Shown: positions 63,104-64,000 of the stretch, in pieces | Layout: each line of letters starts with the position of its first letter | How positions within the stretch are numbered: the stretch's first letter is position 1 | NCBI GenBank assembly: GCA_964572845.1 | Contig: CAZNFX010000011.1 | Span: forward strand, 91,079 to 155,078 | Direction: 5' to 3' | Origin: Bin55 sp964572845 | Lineage (GTDB): Bacteria > Pseudomonadota > Gammaproteobacteria > Pseudomonadales > Azotimanducaceae | Length of the DNA: 64,000 nt | Position numbers and translations under genes: made by a program | Notes under the pieces: generated by a model | Databases searched by the model: none | Seen by the model: the letters and a program-made list of their open reading frames with translations, nothing else | What the model was told of the DNA's origin: nothing

Positions 63104-63394
63104 TCAAAGACGCTATCGGTTGAACTGTCGCAATCATACTTCTTGGCAGAGTATCGTGCGAACATGGGTTTGAGTAAGGAATTCGTAGCAATAGCTGTCG
63201 GATTTCAACGCATCGCCAATTGGTGCGCATTGGATTTTTGTCGGCACTAGTTCATGTGTCAGATTGCTCTAGCGCAAGCTCAATCGCGGTTCGGACTGTT
63301 GGATCCAACTGTTCTACAGTACAAAGCGAAATGTGATGTGTTAGTGCAGAAATACCTAGGGTTGGGGGTTAGTCGAAACCCCTAGGAGGAAACT
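63104..63394. other. 291-bp spacer containing a terminator-like hairpin
   Basis: No gene is visible. The left part should hold the promoter of the helical-repeat gene. The right part holds the hairpin at 63355-63386, just after the stop of the small membrane protein gene. Confidence 0.5.
63355..63386 (-). terminator. Terminator-like hairpin after the small membrane protein gene
   Basis: On the minus strand, 8 nt after the stop, GGGGTT-TCGACT-AACCCC forms a perfect 6-bp stem with a 6-nt loop, flanked by CCTAGG on both sides so that a longer imperfect stem is possible. It is followed by TATTTCT, a weak T-rich run. Placement and structure fit an intrinsic terminator. Confidence 0.5.
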
Positions 63395-63916
63395 TCATGA
63401 TTCGGTATTGGGTTTCTCTCGGAATCCTCGAACGAATTGAAAGTCGATCAATACAAGGCAAACCACATTGCTTGCAACTATAGTCGCAATGTTGGTCCAA
63501 GCATAGTCTGCGCCTGACCCGATCGACGTTCCCAACTGGTACCAATGAAACAATACTGCAACTATGGAGACGATTGCAAGAGTAAAGTAGCTGTAGGCAA
63601 TCGCGAATTGAGAACGATGGTTGATAGCGGGGAGACCTGGTAGTTCAGAGGACAAATTGAGTAGTTTTCGTCTCGCTTTATAGCCTCTCTCAAAGTGGAA
63701 GAGCGTCATTGTCATACAGAACATTTGACTTGCTACTATGACAGCGATGTTTGTGGAATTGAAGATTGTGCCAGCTGCTACCGCTAACGCAAGCCCCGTC
63801 AAGTAGAAGGCGGTCATCGCACAAAATATCGTGGCCAAGACAAGGTAGCTGTAAGCTTTGAACCTTTGGTCGCCTAGGCTGACAGGTGATGGATTGCCAA
63901 GAGCATCCATGTGCAT
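63395..63916 (-). CDS. Small four-helix membrane protein with internal duplication
   Basis: A 173-residue inner-membrane protein of unknown function. I set the start at ATG 63916; the frame reaches 63940 through a TTG, and ATG 63910 is also possible. There are four hydrophobic helices in two similar halves. Half 1 has AYSYLVLATIF and TNIAVIVASQMFCMTMTLFHFERGYKA; half 2 has AYSYFTLAIVS and TNIATIVASNVVCLVLIDFQFVRGF. The shared pattern is AYSY-x(n)-TNIAxIVAS-x(n)-F-x-F-x-RG. The duplication implies a pseudo-symmetric bundle. No domain is recognised. A terminator-like hairpin lies just past the stop. Confidence 0.75.
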   Translation of the reverse strand: MHMDALGNPSPVSLGDQRFKAYSYLVLATIFCAMTAFYLTGLALAVAAGTIFNSTNIAVIVASQMFCMTMTLFHFERGYKARRKLLNLSSELPGLPAINHRSQFAIAYSYFTLAIVSIVAVLFHWYQLGTSIGSGADYAWTNIATIVASNVVCLVLIDFQFVRGFREKPNTES

Positions 63917-64000
63917 ACCTAACAATGTGATCAGCAACAAACTCGATTATAGCCCCCACACCCGGCTGGACTGGGTTCGCATTCACGAAGGGAACAGGGG

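Overview
The window looks like chromosome from an aerobic, Gram-negative heterotroph, most likely a gammaproteobacterium. The support is a TonB-dependent receptor, many proteins with Sec or Tat export signals, class I fumarase, and a candidate SOS box of the E. coli CTG-N10 type (rather than the alphaproteobacterial GTTC type) in front of an imuA-imuB-dnaE2 cassette. G+C is mid-range by eye. I cannot place it at genus level. I saw no rRNA, tRNA, CRISPR array, insertion sequence or prophage genes.

Layout. 0-5 kb (minus): histidine phosphatase, TonB-dependent receptor, 3-methyladenine DNA glycosylase. 4.7-10.7 kb (plus): class I fumarase, then a MacAB-like export operon (adaptor, ATPase, two FtsX-type permeases). 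10.6-14.8 kb (minus): a flavodoxin-like protein and an 1142-residue ABC-2-type permease fused to a large extracytoplasmic region. 15-19.7 kb: catabolic-type threonine ammonia-lyase converging on a single-chain biotin-dependent acyl-CoA carboxylase. 19.8-30.5 kb: MFS-type transporter, a 1-kb gap, exported TlpA-like thioredoxin protein, serine beta-lactamase-family hydrolase, PhoX-family phosphatase, DUF4143-type ATPase behind two palindromic sites, and an AidB-like acyl-CoA dehydrogenase. 30.5-35.9 kb: MsbA-like ABC exporter coupled to acetoacetyl-CoA synthetase, divergent from a MatB-like malonyl-CoA synthetase. The carboxylase, the ligases and the dehydrogenase suggest a short-chain acyl-CoA theme, although they are not one operon.

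36-55.5 kb is the most unusual part. A coupled pair of ABC exporter half-transporters (minus) lies back to back with four consecutive gene pairs (plus). Each pair is a TldD-like protein followed by a TldE/PmbA-like protein, overlapping by 1 or 4 nt, and all eight begin with a probable Sec signal peptide. E. coli TldD/TldE is a cytoplasmic heterodimeric metalloprotease, so this looks like an exported, locally amplified version. Three TldD-like copies keep the HExxxH motif and the distal Cys that bind zinc. The third copy (48450-50159) has lost the second His and the Cys and is probably a non-catalytic paralogue. An inverted repeat overlaps a candidate promoter directly before the array.

55.5-64 kb: the SOS mutagenesis cassette imuA-imuB-dnaE2, then on the minus strand an exported or membrane-anchored helical-repeat protein and a small four-helix membrane protein built from an internal duplication.
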